NCBI GenBank assembly: GCA_963721435.1
Contig: CAVRJC010000004.1
Location: forward strand, 124,001-188,000
Reading direction: 5' to 3'
Origin: CAVRJC01 sp963721435
Lineage (GTDB): Bacteria > Actinomycetota > Acidimicrobiia > IMCC26256 > DASPTH01
Length of the DNA: 64,000 bases
In this document: positions 1-8,694 of the stretch, one piece after another
Layout: each line of letters opens with the position of its first letter
How positions within the stretch are numbered: the stretch's first letter is position 1
Made by a program: the position numbers and the translations under genes
The notes under the pieces: model-generated
Told to the model about the DNA's origin: nothing
The model's input: the letters and a program-made list of their open reading frames with translations, nothing else
Databases searched by the model: none

Positions 1-342
1 GTCTCGAGGTAGGGATCGGGCTTCTCGCCGTCGAACACGTAGTCGGTCGAGAAGTACACGACGCGCGCATCGAGAGCGCGGGCGGCGTCGACGATGTTGC
101 GGGTGCCGCCGGTGTTGACGCGGTGCGCGCGTTCGGGATCACCCTCGCACGCATCGACCGCCGTCCACGCGGCCGCATGCACGATCACTTCGGGTCGAGC
201 GGAGATGATCGCGGCGCGCACGGCATCTCGATCGGCGACGTCGAGCGCGGCGTGATCGACCGCGGTGAGCTCGTGATCGCGCGAGCGCGGCCACCAACTC
301 GTGACCGACCTGCCCACCCGCCCCGGTGATGAAGACGCGCAC
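1..342 (-). CDS. rmlD: dTDP-4-dehydrorhamnose reductase (partial, frameshifted)
   Basis: Last enzyme of dTDP-L-rhamnose synthesis: NADPH-dependent reduction of dTDP-4-keto-L-rhamnose. Only the N-terminal part is present because the gene runs off the left edge. The GTG start at 342 gives VRVFITGAGGQVGHEL, the glycine-rich Rossmann motif of the family. Past about position 280 the frame is lost; removing one base there restores HELTAVDHAALD and then an SDR-type sequence that includes a YFSTDYVFDG-like active-site region near the edge. It starts 11 bases after the rmlB stop and is last in the minus-strand order rmlA-C-B-D. The identification rests on motif plus operon position. The frame break is probably a sequence error. 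Confidence 0.85.
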
Positions 343-353
343 CGTGGAGGGCC

Positions 354-1317
354 TTAGGTGTTCGACTGCTTGAGCGGTTCCCACCACCACGCGTTGGCGC
401 GGTACCACGACACGGTCTGCTCGAGCGCTTCGTCGAGCGTGCGCTGCTTCTGCCAACCGAGCTCGGAGATCTTGGTGATGTCGACGGAGTAGCGGCGGTC
501 GTGACCGGCGCGGTCCTCGACGTACTCGACCATCTCCTCGCCGACGCCGAACAGCCCGAGCAGCGTGTCGACGATGACGCGGTTCGGCGTCTCGTTGCCC
601 GCGCCGATGTTGTAGATCTCCCCGGGCGCGCCCGTCGGTGAGCACGAGGTGCACACCGGCACAGTGGTCGTCGACGTAGAGCCAGTCACGCTCGTTGAGG
701 CCGTCGCCGTAGAGCGGCATTCGCTTGCCTTCGAGCAGGTTCGTGGTGAAGAGGGGGATCACCTTCTCGGGGAACTGGAACGGCCCGAAGTTGTTGGTGC
801 AGCGCGTCACCGTGACCGGGAGCCCGTACGTGGTGTGGTATGAGAGCGCGATCAGGTCGGAGCCCGCCTTCGAGGCCGAGTACGGGGAGCTCGGCTCGAG
901 CAGGTCGCTCTCCTTCGACGAGCCTTCGAGGACCGATCCGTACACCTCGTCGGTGCCGATGTGGATGACGCGCTCGATGTCGAGGCGGCGCGCGGTGTCC
1001 ATGACGATGTTGGTGCCGAAGCAGTTGGTGTTGATGAAGTCGTCGGGACCGGCGATGGAGCGGTCGACGTGGGTCTCCGCCGCGAAGTGCACGACCGCGT
1101 CATGACCCGCCATCGCTTCCTCGAGCGTGCCCGGGTCGCAGATGTTCCCCTTGACGAACCGGTAGCGCGGGTCGTCGTCGACGTCACGCATGGTCGAGAG
1201 GTTGCCCGCGTACGTGAGCGCGTCGTAAACGGTGACCTCGTCGTCCGTGTTCGCGAGGACGTACCGGATGTAGTTGGATCCGATGAAGCCGGCACCGCCG
1301 GTGACCAGGATGCGCAC
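354..1317 (-). CDS. rmlB: dTDP-glucose 4,6-dehydratase (frameshift near 631)
   Basis: Converts dTDP-D-glucose to dTDP-4-keto-6-deoxy-D-glucose, step two of dTDP-rhamnose synthesis. The GTG start at 1317 gives VRILVTGGAGFIGSNYIRYV (NAD-binding GxxGxxG). Further on are HFAAETHVDRSI, HIGTDEVYGS and SPYSASKAGSD, which holds the YxxxK pair, then NNFGPFQFPEKVIPL and ERDWLYVDDH. All are diagnostic of RmlB. Near 631 one extra base in a G/C run moves the rest (APGEIYNIGAGNE through WWEPLKQSNT) into another frame. With that base removed the protein is about 320 residues, normal for the family. It starts 2 bases after the rmlC stop. Confidence 0.93.
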
Positions 1318-1319
1318 GG

Positions 1320-1886
1320 CTACGGCCGCAGCCCGAAGTGCGGCTGCCACTGCGGCGCGATGTCGGCGCGCCGCGGGTTCTTCTGGTCACGACCCGAGAG
1401 CGTCGGCTCCGCGACGCCCCAGTCGGCGGCGATCTCCGGGTCGTCCCACGCGACGCCGAGCTCGTCGTCGGGGTTGTAGTAGCCGTCGACGAGGTACGTG
1501 ATCGTCATGTCGGACAGCGCCGCGAAGCCGTGCGCGACTCCGGGCGGGATGAACACGCCGCGGTGGTCGTGGGTGCCGTCGGCGCGCGCGCCGAGATCGA
1601 GCGTGAGCGTGGCGCCGTCGGTGGGGGAGCCGTTGCGGAGGTCGTGCAGCACGACGCGTGCGGTGCCCATCGGCACGTACCAGTAGTCGGCCTGGTGCAG
1701 GTGGTAGTGGAGCCCGACGACCGCGCCCTGCTGGCGGTCGCCGCGGTTGCCCTGGATCATCTCGCGGCCCTGCGGGAACCACTCGCGCCGGTAGGTCTCG
1801 ATGAAGATGCCACGCTCGTCGCCGTGCACCGAGGGCTCGACGACGTAGACGCCCTTGACGACGTCGGACTCGCGAACCGTCGCCAT
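1320..1886 (-). CDS. rmlC: dTDP-4-dehydrorhamnose 3,5-epimerase
   Basis: Cupin-fold epimerase that converts dTDP-4-keto-6-deoxyglucose to the L-lyxo isomer. The 188-residue product starts at ATG 1886, which overlaps the rmlA stop by the usual 4 bases. Features seen are GIFIETYRREWF near the N-terminus, VVGLHYHLHQADYWYVP (substrate-binding His region), VFIPPGVAHGFAAL and TYLVDGYYNPDDELGVAWDDP. The length and order fit RmlC. The gene is intact, unlike its three operon partners. Confidence 0.95.
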   Translation of the reverse strand: MATVRESDVVKGVYVVEPSVHGDERGIFIETYRREWFPQGREMIQGNRGDRQQGAVVGLHYHLHQADYWYVPMGTARVVLHDLRNGSPTDGATLTLDLGARADGTHDHRGVFIPPGVAHGFAALSDMTITYLVDGYYNPDDELGVAWDDPEIAADWGVAEPTLSGRDQKNPRRADIAPQWQPHFGLRP

Positions 1887-2981
1887 CAGCCGAGCTCCAG
1901 GTGCGAGTGGTCGCCGAGCATCAGGCGGGTCGCCTGGGGCGTGCTCTCCGAGCGTACGACCTCGACGTGCTTGCCGATCAGCGAGTCGACGACACGGGGC
2001 ACCGAGACGAGCCGGCAGTGCTCGAAGACGACCGAGTTGGCGAGCTCGGAATCGACGATCTCGCAGTCGGCCGCGATCGAGGTCCACGGGCCGATGCTGC
2101 TGTTCACGATGCGCGTGCGCTCACCGATGATCGCGGGGCCGGTGATGGTGGAGTTCACGACTTCGGCACCCGGCTCGAGCACGACCCGACCATTGATGGT
2201 CGAGGTGTCGTCGACGGTGCCGTCGATGCGCGTGTCGAGGGCTTCGAGAATGAGGCGGTTGCTCTCGAGGAGCGGGTCCTTCTTGCCGGTGTCGAGCCAC
2301 CAGCCGGTGAGCACCTCGTGGCGCACGCGGTGGCCCTGATCGACGAGCCACTGGATGGCGTCGGTGATCTCGAGCTCGCCGCGCGCCGACGGCGCGATCG
2401 TGGCGACCGCTTCGTGCACGTGCGGATCGAAGAGGTAGACGCCGACGAGCGCGAGGTCGGACGGCGGGTCAGCGGGCTTCTCGACGAGCTGCACGACTTC
2501 GCCGTCGGGCCCGATGGCCGCGACACCGAACTGGCGCGGGTCTTCGACGTGCGCGAGCAGGATCTGCGCGGTCAGCCCCTGCCCCGGCCGGTCGGCGCCG
2601 AGGGCACGCGCGATCTCGAACGCCTCGACGAACTCCTTGAGGCCCTGCTCGAGCATGTTGTCGCCGAGGTAGCATGACGAAGTCGTCGTCGCCGAGGAAG
2701 TCACGGGCGATGAGCACGCAGTGCGCGAGCCCGAGGGGCTCGTCCTGGGGGATGTAGGTGACCTCGGCGCCCCAGCGCGAGCCGTCGCCGACCGCGGCTT
2801 CGATGTCGTCGCGGGTGTCGCCGACGATGATCCCGATCTGCTTGATCCCGGCAGCGACCATGTCCTCGATGCCGTAGAAGAGGATCGGCTTGTTGGCGAT
2901 CGGCACCAGCGACTTGGCGCTGGTGTGCGTGATCGGCCGGAGCCGGGTACCGGCGCCGCCGGCCAGGATGAGACCTTTCAT
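1886..2981 (-). CDS. rmlA: Glucose-1-phosphate thymidylyltransferase, long form (frameshift near 2672)
   Basis: Makes dTDP-glucose from dTTP and glucose-1-phosphate, the first step to dTDP-rhamnose. The ATG at 2981 gives MKGLILAGGAGTRLRPITHT, the nucleotidyltransferase signature, followed by KSLVPIANKPILFYGIEDM. One extra base near 2672 breaks the frame within a stretch that should read FVMYLGDNML. The second part carries VEKPADPPSDLALVGVYLF, TGWWLDTGKKDPLLESN and a C-terminal left-handed beta-helix-like region (GPAIIGERTRIVNSSIGP). That tail makes it the long RmlA type of about 360 residues found in actinobacteria and archaea. It heads the rml operon; the 96 bases upstream hold no gene. Confidence 0.92.
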
Positions 2982-3077
2982 GAAGGAACCACGGTACCAG
3001 CGACGCCCGTTTCCGGCGGAGGCGTGGATTCACTCGGCGATCGGGGACGCTCTGTGACCTCTGAGGGCGAACGAATC

Positions 3078-4043
3078 TCAAATGGCGGGCACCGAGAGGG
3101 AGAGCGCGAAGTGGCCGGCGGGGTCGGTCCACCAGTCGGTGAGCTCGAGGCCCGCGGCCGCCAGCTCCGCTTCCACGCCGCCGCGACGGAACTTGGCGCT
3201 GATCTCGGTGCGCATCTCCTCGCCGGCGGCGTACGTGACGTCGAGATCGAGGCGCGCGATGCGGACGGACTGCGCCTGCTCGGTGCGCAGCCGCATCTCG
3301 ATCCACTCGTTGGCCGGATCCCAGACGGCGACGTGCGCGAAGGCGTCGGGATCGAACGTGGCATCGAGCTCACGGTTCACGACGCGCAGGACGTTGCGGT
3401 TGAAGTCGGCGGTCACCCCCGCGGCGTCGTCGTAGGCGGCAACGAGGCGCGTCGTGTCCTTGACCAGATCCGTGCCGAGCAGGAAGGTGTCGCCGGGATC
3501 GAGCCCGCGCGCGATGTCGGCGAGGAACGTCGCCCGCGGCTCGGGCGCGAGGTTGCCGATCGTGCTCCCGAGGAACGCGACGACGCGCGTGCCGTCGCGC
3601 GGGATCAGGTCGAGGTGCCGCTCGAAGTCGCCGACGACCGCGTGCACCTCGACGCCGTCGTACTCGGCGGAGATCGATGCCGCCGCGGCGCGCAGCGTCG
3701 CTTCGCTCACGTCGAAGGGCACGAAGCGCGCGAGCAGGTCGGCGTTGGCGAACGCATCGAGCAGCAGCCGCGTCTTCTCCGACGTTCCCGATCCGAGCTC
3801 GACGAGGGTGTCGGCCTTGGTACGAGCCACGATGTCGGCCGCGTGCTCGACGAGGATGCCGCGCTCCGTTCGGGTCGGGTAGTACTCGGGGAGGCGAGTG
3901 ATCTCGTCGAACAGCTCGCTGCCGCGGTCGTCGTAGAAGTACTTCGGCGGCAGCGTCTTCGGTGACGCGGTGAGCCCGGCCCGCACGTCGGCTTCGAGCG
4001 CGCGCGCGAGGTCGTCGGGGCCGAGGTGGACGTCGATCTTCAC
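3078..4043 (-). CDS. egtD: L-histidine N-alpha-methyltransferase
   Basis: Trimethylates histidine to hercynine with SAM in ergothioneine synthesis. The GTG at 4043 overlaps the egtC stop (GTGA), giving 321 residues, normal for EgtD. Seen in order are KTLPPKYFYDDRGSELFDEI, LPEYYPTRTERGIL, the SAM-binding LVELGSGTSEKTRLLL, VVAFLGSTIGNL and TDLVKDTTRLVAAYDD. All are family signatures. It is last in egtABCD; no egtE-like PLP lyase follows, and rmlA comes next on this strand. Confidence 0.95.
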   Translation of the reverse strand: MKIDVHLGPDDLARALEADVRAGLTASPKTLPPKYFYDDRGSELFDEITRLPEYYPTRTERGILVEHAADIVARTKADTLVELGSGTSEKTRLLLDAFANADLLARFVPFDVSEATLRAAAASISAEYDGVEVHAVVGDFERHLDLIPRDGTRVVAFLGSTIGNLAPEPRATFLADIARGLDPGDTFLLGTDLVKDTTRLVAAYDDAAGVTADFNRNVLRVVNRELDATFDPDAFAHVAVWDPANEWIEMRLRTEQAQSVRIARLDLDVTYAAGEEMRTEISAKFRRGGVEAELAAAGLELTDWWTDPAGHFALSLSVPAI

Positions 4044-4771
4044 AACGACGTGCACCGCACGACATCCGGGGCGGACGCGGTCATGAGCACGAGTGAGTCT
4101 TCCGGGATCTCCCGCCACTCGTCGGGCTGGTCGAGCGGCTCGGACGCGACCGTCGACTCGCGCGCGAACAACGAGTTGCCGAAGCGGGTGCCGTGGACGG
4201 CGCGCCCGTTGGTGAGCAGCAGGTTCAGCTTGGCTTCGGTGAGCGCGGCGACCTGTCGCACCACGGACGCGAGGGCCGCGGCCGGTGCGCTTCCTCGTTC
4301 GAGGCGATCGAGCACGAGCGCGAAGAGCACTTCGGTGTCGGCGTCGCCGACGAGTGCGTCCCGTCGCCGCGCGCTCAGCACCGCGCGCAGCTCGTCGCCG
4401 GTGCCGTCGGGAAATCCCTTGACGTACCCGTTGAGCGAGAACATCCAACCCTCGGCGCGGAAGGGTGCATTGCCACTCGGGTGGAGCGTCGCGCCCGGGG
4501 AGGCCAGGCGCGCGGCCGCGACGAACGCGCCGCTCTCGACGTCGCGGTACGGGAACTCGCGGTCGTCCCACATCGAGGTCGTGGTGCGGTAGTAGCGGTC
4601 GTCGACGACGCCGTCGGCGTCGAACCAGCCGACGCCCCATCCGTCCTTGTTCACGCGGCCGGGCGCCTGGTGCCACGGCCGCTCGCCCTGCTCGCACAGC
4701 GAGTGCGGCGCGTCGAACAGGAGTGACCCGAGCGCGATCGGCGGTCCGAGGTAGGCGAGATGGCGGCACAT
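4040..4771 (-). CDS. egtC: Gamma-glutamyl-hercynylcysteine sulfoxide hydrolase
   Basis: Class II (Ntn) glutamine-amidotransferase-fold hydrolase that removes the gamma-glutamyl group from the EgtB product. After Met removal the N-terminal Cys of MCRHLAYLG is the nucleophile. GWGVGWFDADG, FVAAARLASPG, NAPFRAEGWMFSLNGYVKGF and DTEVLFALVLDRL are typical of the family. The protein is 243 residues. The gene lies 15 bases after egtB and overlaps egtD. Confidence 0.94.
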   Translation of the reverse strand: MCRHLAYLGPPIALGSLLFDAPHSLCEQGERPWHQAPGRVNKDGWGVGWFDADGVVDDRYYRTTTSMWDDREFPYRDVESGAFVAAARLASPGATLHPSGNAPFRAEGWMFSLNGYVKGFPDGTGDELRAVLSARRRDALVGDADTEVLFALVLDRLERGSAPAAALASVVRQVAALTEAKLNLLLTNGRAVHGTRFGNSLFARESTVASEPLDQPDEWREIPEDSLVLMTASAPDVVRCTSL

Positions 4772-4786
4772 GGGTCGTCAGTCTGG

Positions 4787-6055
4787 TCAGGCGTCGCGCG
4801 CGCAGCGGAACCCGGAGAAGATCTGCCGGCGGATCGGGTAGTCCCAGTTGCGGAACGTGGTGCGCATCGCGCTGGAGTGCGTTGCCCACGACCCCCCGCG
4901 CAGCACCTTGTACTCGGGACCGAAGAACACCTCCGAGTACTCGCGGTAGGGGAACGAGCGGAATCCGCGGTAGCCGGCGAAGTCGGACGCGGTCCACTCC
5001 CAGACGTCGCCGAAGAGCTGGTGCGCGCCCCATCGGCTCGCGCCGTCGGGCCGGGCGCCGATCTCGTCGGGCGCAAACCGGTGCGCGCCGTCATCGGGCC
5101 AGAGGTTCGCGTGCGCCGGGCTCGCGCCCTCGGCGGCGCGCTCCCATTCGCTCTCGGTGGGAAGGCGCGCACCCGACCAGCGCGCGAACGCATCCGCCTC
5201 GTACCAGCACACGTGCTGCACGGCCTCGTCGAGGGGGAGATCCTCCCGGCCACCGAAACGGCGGCGCGACCACGCACCCTCGCCTTCGCGCTGCCAGAAC
5301 TGCGGCGCGAGCAGCGCGCCTTCCTGTCGCCACGCCCAACCTTCGGCGGTCCAGTGACGAGCGTCGTCGTAGCCGCCGTCATCGACGAACTCGAGATACG
5401 CGCGGTTGCTCACCGGCGTCGTGTCGATGCGGAACGGTTCGATCGTCGCGGTGTGGGCAGGCCGTTCGTTGTCGTAGGCCCACGGCTCCGTGCTGGTGCC
5501 CATGGTGAACGTGCCGCCGTCGACGAGCACGTCGTGCGGCAGCGGGGCGGCATTCACCGGGCCTCGCGTGGCGGCGCGGCCATCGGCGTCGGGATGCGCG
5601 AAGGCGACCATGAGCTGGAGGGTCGCGAGCAAGGTCTCGTCGTGCTGGTGCTCGTGCTGCACGACCATGCCGTACACGAAGCCGTCGGCGAGCAAGGGCA
5701 CGTCGGGATCGAGATCGATGCCGTCGAGCACGTCGAGCGCTCGCTTGCGCACATCGGCATCGAACGTGCGCGCGCCGGCCGGGTCGAGGATCGGCAGTGC
5801 GTCGCGCTCCCGCCGCGGGTGCTTGAACGCGTCGTAGACGTCGTCGTAGAGCGCGTCGGTCGGGTCGGCACCGATGAGCTCGCGGATCAGCCACAGCTCT
5901 TCGTAGTGCCCGATGTGCGCGAGGTCCCAGGCGAGTGGCGACATCAGCGGTGACACCTGCCGCGCCTGGTCGGCCGCCGGGACCGGATCGAGGATCCCGA
6001 GCGTGCGGCGCCGCGCGGCCCCGAGCGCGTCCGTGATCTCCGGCTTGGTGACCAC
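4787..6055 (-). CDS. egtB: Hercynine oxygenase / sulfoxide synthase
   Basis: Non-heme iron enzyme that joins gamma-glutamylcysteine (or cysteine) to hercynine using O2. The GTG at 6055 lies 2 bases after the egtA stop; the 422-residue length fits. The N-terminal DinB-like half shows SPLAWDLAHIGHYEELWLI and the iron-binding VVQHEHQHDETLL (HxxxHxE). The C-terminal FGE-sulfatase-type half shows GGTFTMGT, ARLPTESEWERAAE, LFGDVWEWTASDF and VLRGGSWATHSSAMRTTFRNW. The EgtA partner suggests gamma-glutamylcysteine as sulfur donor. Confidence 0.95.
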   Translation of the reverse strand: MVTKPEITDALGAARRRTLGILDPVPAADQARQVSPLMSPLAWDLAHIGHYEELWLIRELIGADPTDALYDDVYDAFKHPRRERDALPILDPAGARTFDADVRKRALDVLDGIDLDPDVPLLADGFVYGMVVQHEHQHDETLLATLQLMVAFAHPDADGRAATRGPVNAAPLPHDVLVDGGTFTMGTSTEPWAYDNERPAHTATIEPFRIDTTPVSNRAYLEFVDDGGYDDARHWTAEGWAWRQEGALLAPQFWQREGEGAWSRRRFGGREDLPLDEAVQHVCWYEADAFARWSGARLPTESEWERAAEGASPAHANLWPDDGAHRFAPDEIGARPDGASRWGAHQLFGDVWEWTASDFAGYRGFRSFPYREYSEVFFGPEYKVLRGGSWATHSSAMRTTFRNWDYPIRRQIFSGFRCARDA

Positions 6056-6057
6056 GA

Positions 6058-7263
6058 TCAGGCGACGGTGGAGGCGTGCGCCGCCTGGTTGTCGAGGCGA
6101 TCGTCGGCCGGGCACCGCCCTCGGGCGACGTAACGGTCGTGGAACGCGACGGTGGCGCGCGCGGTCTCGGCGTCGACATCGAGCCGGTCGAATGCAGCCA
6201 ACGCGGCCTCGAAGCACCGCTCGGCGGCGACGTGCAACGCCGGCACCGCGAGCGAGTCGCGCGCGGCGGCGGTCCAGCTGTCACGCACGGGGGCCACGGC
6301 CTCGGCCGCGGCGTCGGATGCTGCGGGGTCGTCGAGCAGCGCGGCGGTGACCGCGACTGCGACCGGCCACCACTCCTCCTGCAGCGCGTCGATCATGCGG
6401 AGCTCCAACCAGCCGCGGGGTCGCACGGGCGGGAAGAGCGTGGTGAGGTGGTACGCGAAGTCGTCGATCGTCGGCCACCCCAGATCGTGGCCGTCGGCGA
6501 GCCACGTCGAGAACGCGACGGTGTCGCGCATCGCGACGCTGTGGCTGGCGCTCGCGTTGATCATCATGAGGGGCGCGTCGAGCGCGTATGCGGCGTACGA
6601 CGTGGCGGCGGTGGTGCCGTGCCGGTTCGCGGCGGCAGTGCGAGAAGGATCGATCGCGGCCCAGACCGCGAGACGCGCCGAGCGCCAACCGGTCGCGCGA
6701 CCCAACGCGTCGAACGGGGAGTTGGCGAACACGGCCGCGAGCGTGGGGCCGAGATCGTGCGCGCGCCTCCAGCGCGCGTTCACGGCGTCGGCGGTGGTGC
6801 CCATGTCGATGTTCACCTGCACTGATGCCGTATTGCGCATCATCGTGCGCCCAAGCGGCCAGCGGGTGTCGAAGTACGTCTCCATCGCGCGGTACCGCGG
6901 GGCGTCGACGACCCGCGGGCGCGCGCCGCGCGGATCGAGCCCGATGCCCTCCAGCTCGATGCCGTACGCGAGCAGTGCGGCGCGCGCGGCGGCGGTGTCG
7001 GCGCGCATGCGGGTGCACGCGTCGGCGATGCCGAGCCCGGGCGGGCCGCTCAGCTCGAGCTGGCCACCGGGCTCGAAGGTGACTGCGCTCGCGCCGGGAA
7101 GGGGATCGGGGAGGAGCTCTTGCAGCCGGGAGGGCGGAGTACGCGGGGGAGGAAACCACTCGAGCTCGATCCCCACGTTGCCGGCGCCGCCGGGAGTGAA
7201 GATCCGCTCATGGACGAATTCGTGCACCGCGTCGAGGGTGAGGGAGCGCGTGGGTGCAGGCAT
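6058..7263 (-). CDS. egtA: Glutamate-cysteine ligase of the ergothioneine pathway
   Basis: GCS2-type ATP-dependent ligase that makes gamma-glutamylcysteine for EgtB. The protein is 401 residues. Seen are NVGIELEWFP, TFEPGGQLELSGPP, RYRAMETYFDTRWP, RTMMRNTASVQVNIDMG and RPRGWLELRMIDAL, the usual order in actinobacterial EgtA. It is the first gene of the operon, so the promoter should lie in the 300-base divergent gap 7264-7563. Confidence 0.94.
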   Translation of the reverse strand: MPAPTRSLTLDAVHEFVHERIFTPGGAGNVGIELEWFPPPRTPPSRLQELLPDPLPGASAVTFEPGGQLELSGPPGLGIADACTRMRADTAAARAALLAYGIELEGIGLDPRGARPRVVDAPRYRAMETYFDTRWPLGRTMMRNTASVQVNIDMGTTADAVNARWRRAHDLGPTLAAVFANSPFDALGRATGWRSARLAVWAAIDPSRTAAANRHGTTAATSYAAYALDAPLMMINASASHSVAMRDTVAFSTWLADGHDLGWPTIDDFAYHLTTLFPPVRPRGWLELRMIDALQEEWWPVAVAVTAALLDDPAASDAAAEAVAPVRDSWTAAARDSLAVPALHVAAERCFEAALAAFDRLDVDAETARATVAFHDRYVARGRCPADDRLDNQAAHASTVA

Positions 7264-7563
7264 GGTCAGGCCTTCGTCCTCGTGCTCATGGTGGACCCCC
7301 TGCGACCCAGCGGTCGGGCGTTCTGCCGATGTACGGAATTCCGTCGCCGTTGGCTTGCATTCGTTTCACCGGCAGAGTCATTCGCATCTTCGCCGCCCAA
7401 GTGGTGCCCGGATGAGGCCGTCCGGAAACGTCAAGGTTGCAAGGTCGGTGCTGAAAGATCAGAGCCGCAAGATCAGATCCGATCAGAGCGAGATCAGAGC
7501 CCGAAGAATCAGAGCCCAAGGAATCAGAGTAGGTCGCATCGGGCGTCTTGTAACTTTCTTCGG
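7264..7563. other. Divergent intergenic region between egtA and a glycosyltransferase
   Basis: 300 bases without a convincing gene. It should carry the promoters for egtA (minus) and the glycosyltransferase at 7564 (plus). The part nearest the glycosyltransferase is more A-rich than its surroundings and holds the degenerate ATCAG repeats listed separately. I could not assign a -35/-10 pair with confidence. Confidence 0.6.
7458..7529. repeat. Degenerate short direct repeats (six ATCAG units)
   Basis: ATCAG begins at 7458, 7472, 7482, 7493, 7508 and 7523, most copies extended as GATCAGAGC or AATCAGAGCCC. Spacings are 14, 10, 11, 15 and 15 bases, and the array ends 35 bases before the glycosyltransferase start at 7564. 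Composition differs from the flanks. It could be a multi-site operator or a decayed tandem duplication. Confidence 0.7.
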
Positions 7564-8694
7564 ATGCGGGTCCTGCTCGACGTGTCGGCAGTCCCTCCGG
7601 ATCCTCGGGGCACCGGCGTCTACGTCGTGGAGCTGGCCCGGGGCCTGACCCGGCATGCGGCCGTCGACCTGCTGCTGCTCGCCCGCCGGGGCGACGAATC
7701 CCGGTGGCGGACGATCGCGCCGGAAGGGGAGATCCACGCGGTCGTGCCCGGACCGCGGCCCGTGCGGTTGGCATGGGAGCAAGTCGTTGGGCCACGAGTG
7801 GCCGGGAAGCTCGGGGTCGACGTGTGGCACGGGCCGCACTACACCCTCCCGCTGCGCGCGCACGTCCCGATGGTCGTGACCGTGCACGACCTCACCTTCC
7901 TCGAGCATCCCGAGTGGCACGAGCGGGCGAAGGTGCTCTTCTTCCGTCAGATGATCCCGGCTGCGGTCGCGCGCGCGTCGGTCTGCGTGTGCGTCAGCAA
8001 CCACACCGCGGGCCGGCTTGCGGCGTGGACACCCGGCGCGGATCGCTCGACCGAGGTGATGGTGATCCACCACGGCGTCGACCACGAGCGATTCGCGCCC
8101 GACGGCGACGCCGCCGCCGATCTCGACGCGCTCGCAGGGGTTGGTGTCGCTCCGCCCTATGTGGCGTTTGCAGGAACCATCGAGCCACGCAAGAACATCC
8201 CGGGGCTCATCGACGCGTTCGCGCGCGTCGCGCCGCGCCATGCCGCGTTGCGGCTCGTGCTCGCCGGCGGTGGTGGTTGGGGTGACGACGCGGTCACGCA
8301 CGCGATCGCGCGGAGCGGGGTACAGGACCGCATCGTGCGGACGGGCTATCTACCCCATGCCCTCGTGCCCGCGCTGTTCCGTCGTGCCGAAGTGGTCGCC
8401 TACCCGTCGTTCGAAGAGGGATTCGGCCTGCCCGCGCTCGAAGCGCTCGCATGCGGTGCGCCGCTCGTGACGACCCGCGGGAGCTCGATCGAGGAGTTCG
8501 TCGACGGCGCCGCGGTGCTCGCGGCATCGCCGGAGCCGGGCGCGTTGGCCGACGCACTCGAGCGCGCGCTCGATCCTTCCACGGCTGACGGCTTGCGTGC
8601 GCGCGGGCCCGCGCAGGCTGCGTCATTCACCTGGCAGGCGTCGATCGACTCGCACGTCGATGCCTATCACCGCGCGCTCGCGCTCCGGTCGTGA
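7564..8694 (+). CDS. GT4-family glycosyltransferase
   Basis: GT-B-fold retaining glycosyltransferase of 376 residues, probably cytoplasmic, adding a sugar to a lipid-linked glycan or wall polymer. The ATG at 7564 opens MRVLLDVSAVPPDPRGTGVY. The C-terminal half has FAGTIEPRKNIPGLIDAFA (the PRKN segment common in the mannosyltransferase-like group), LVLAGGGGWG and the EEGFGLPALEALACGAPLV nucleotide-sugar motif. It overlaps the next glycosyltransferase by 4 bases. Donor and acceptor cannot be told from sequence. Confidence 0.88.
   Translation: MRVLLDVSAVPPDPRGTGVYVVELARGLTRHAAVDLLLLARRGDESRWRTIAPEGEIHAVVPGPRPVRLAWEQVVGPRVAGKLGVDVWHGPHYTLPLRAHVPMVVTVHDLTFLEHPEWHERAKVLFFRQMIPAAVARASVCVCVSNHTAGRLAAWTPGADRSTEVMVIHHGVDHERFAPDGDAAADLDALAGVGVAPPYVAFAGTIEPRKNIPGLIDAFARVAPRHAALRLVLAGGGGWGDDAVTHAIARSGVQDRIVRTGYLPHALVPALFRRAEVVAYPSFEEGFGLPALEALACGAPLVTTRGSSIEEFVDGAAVLAASPEPGALADALERALDPSTADGLRARGPAQAASFTWQASIDSHVDAYHRALALRS

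Noticed and set aside
7458..7529. CRISPR-like array
   Set aside because: Units are only 5 to 10 bases, irregularly spaced, with no unique spacers and no cas genes.
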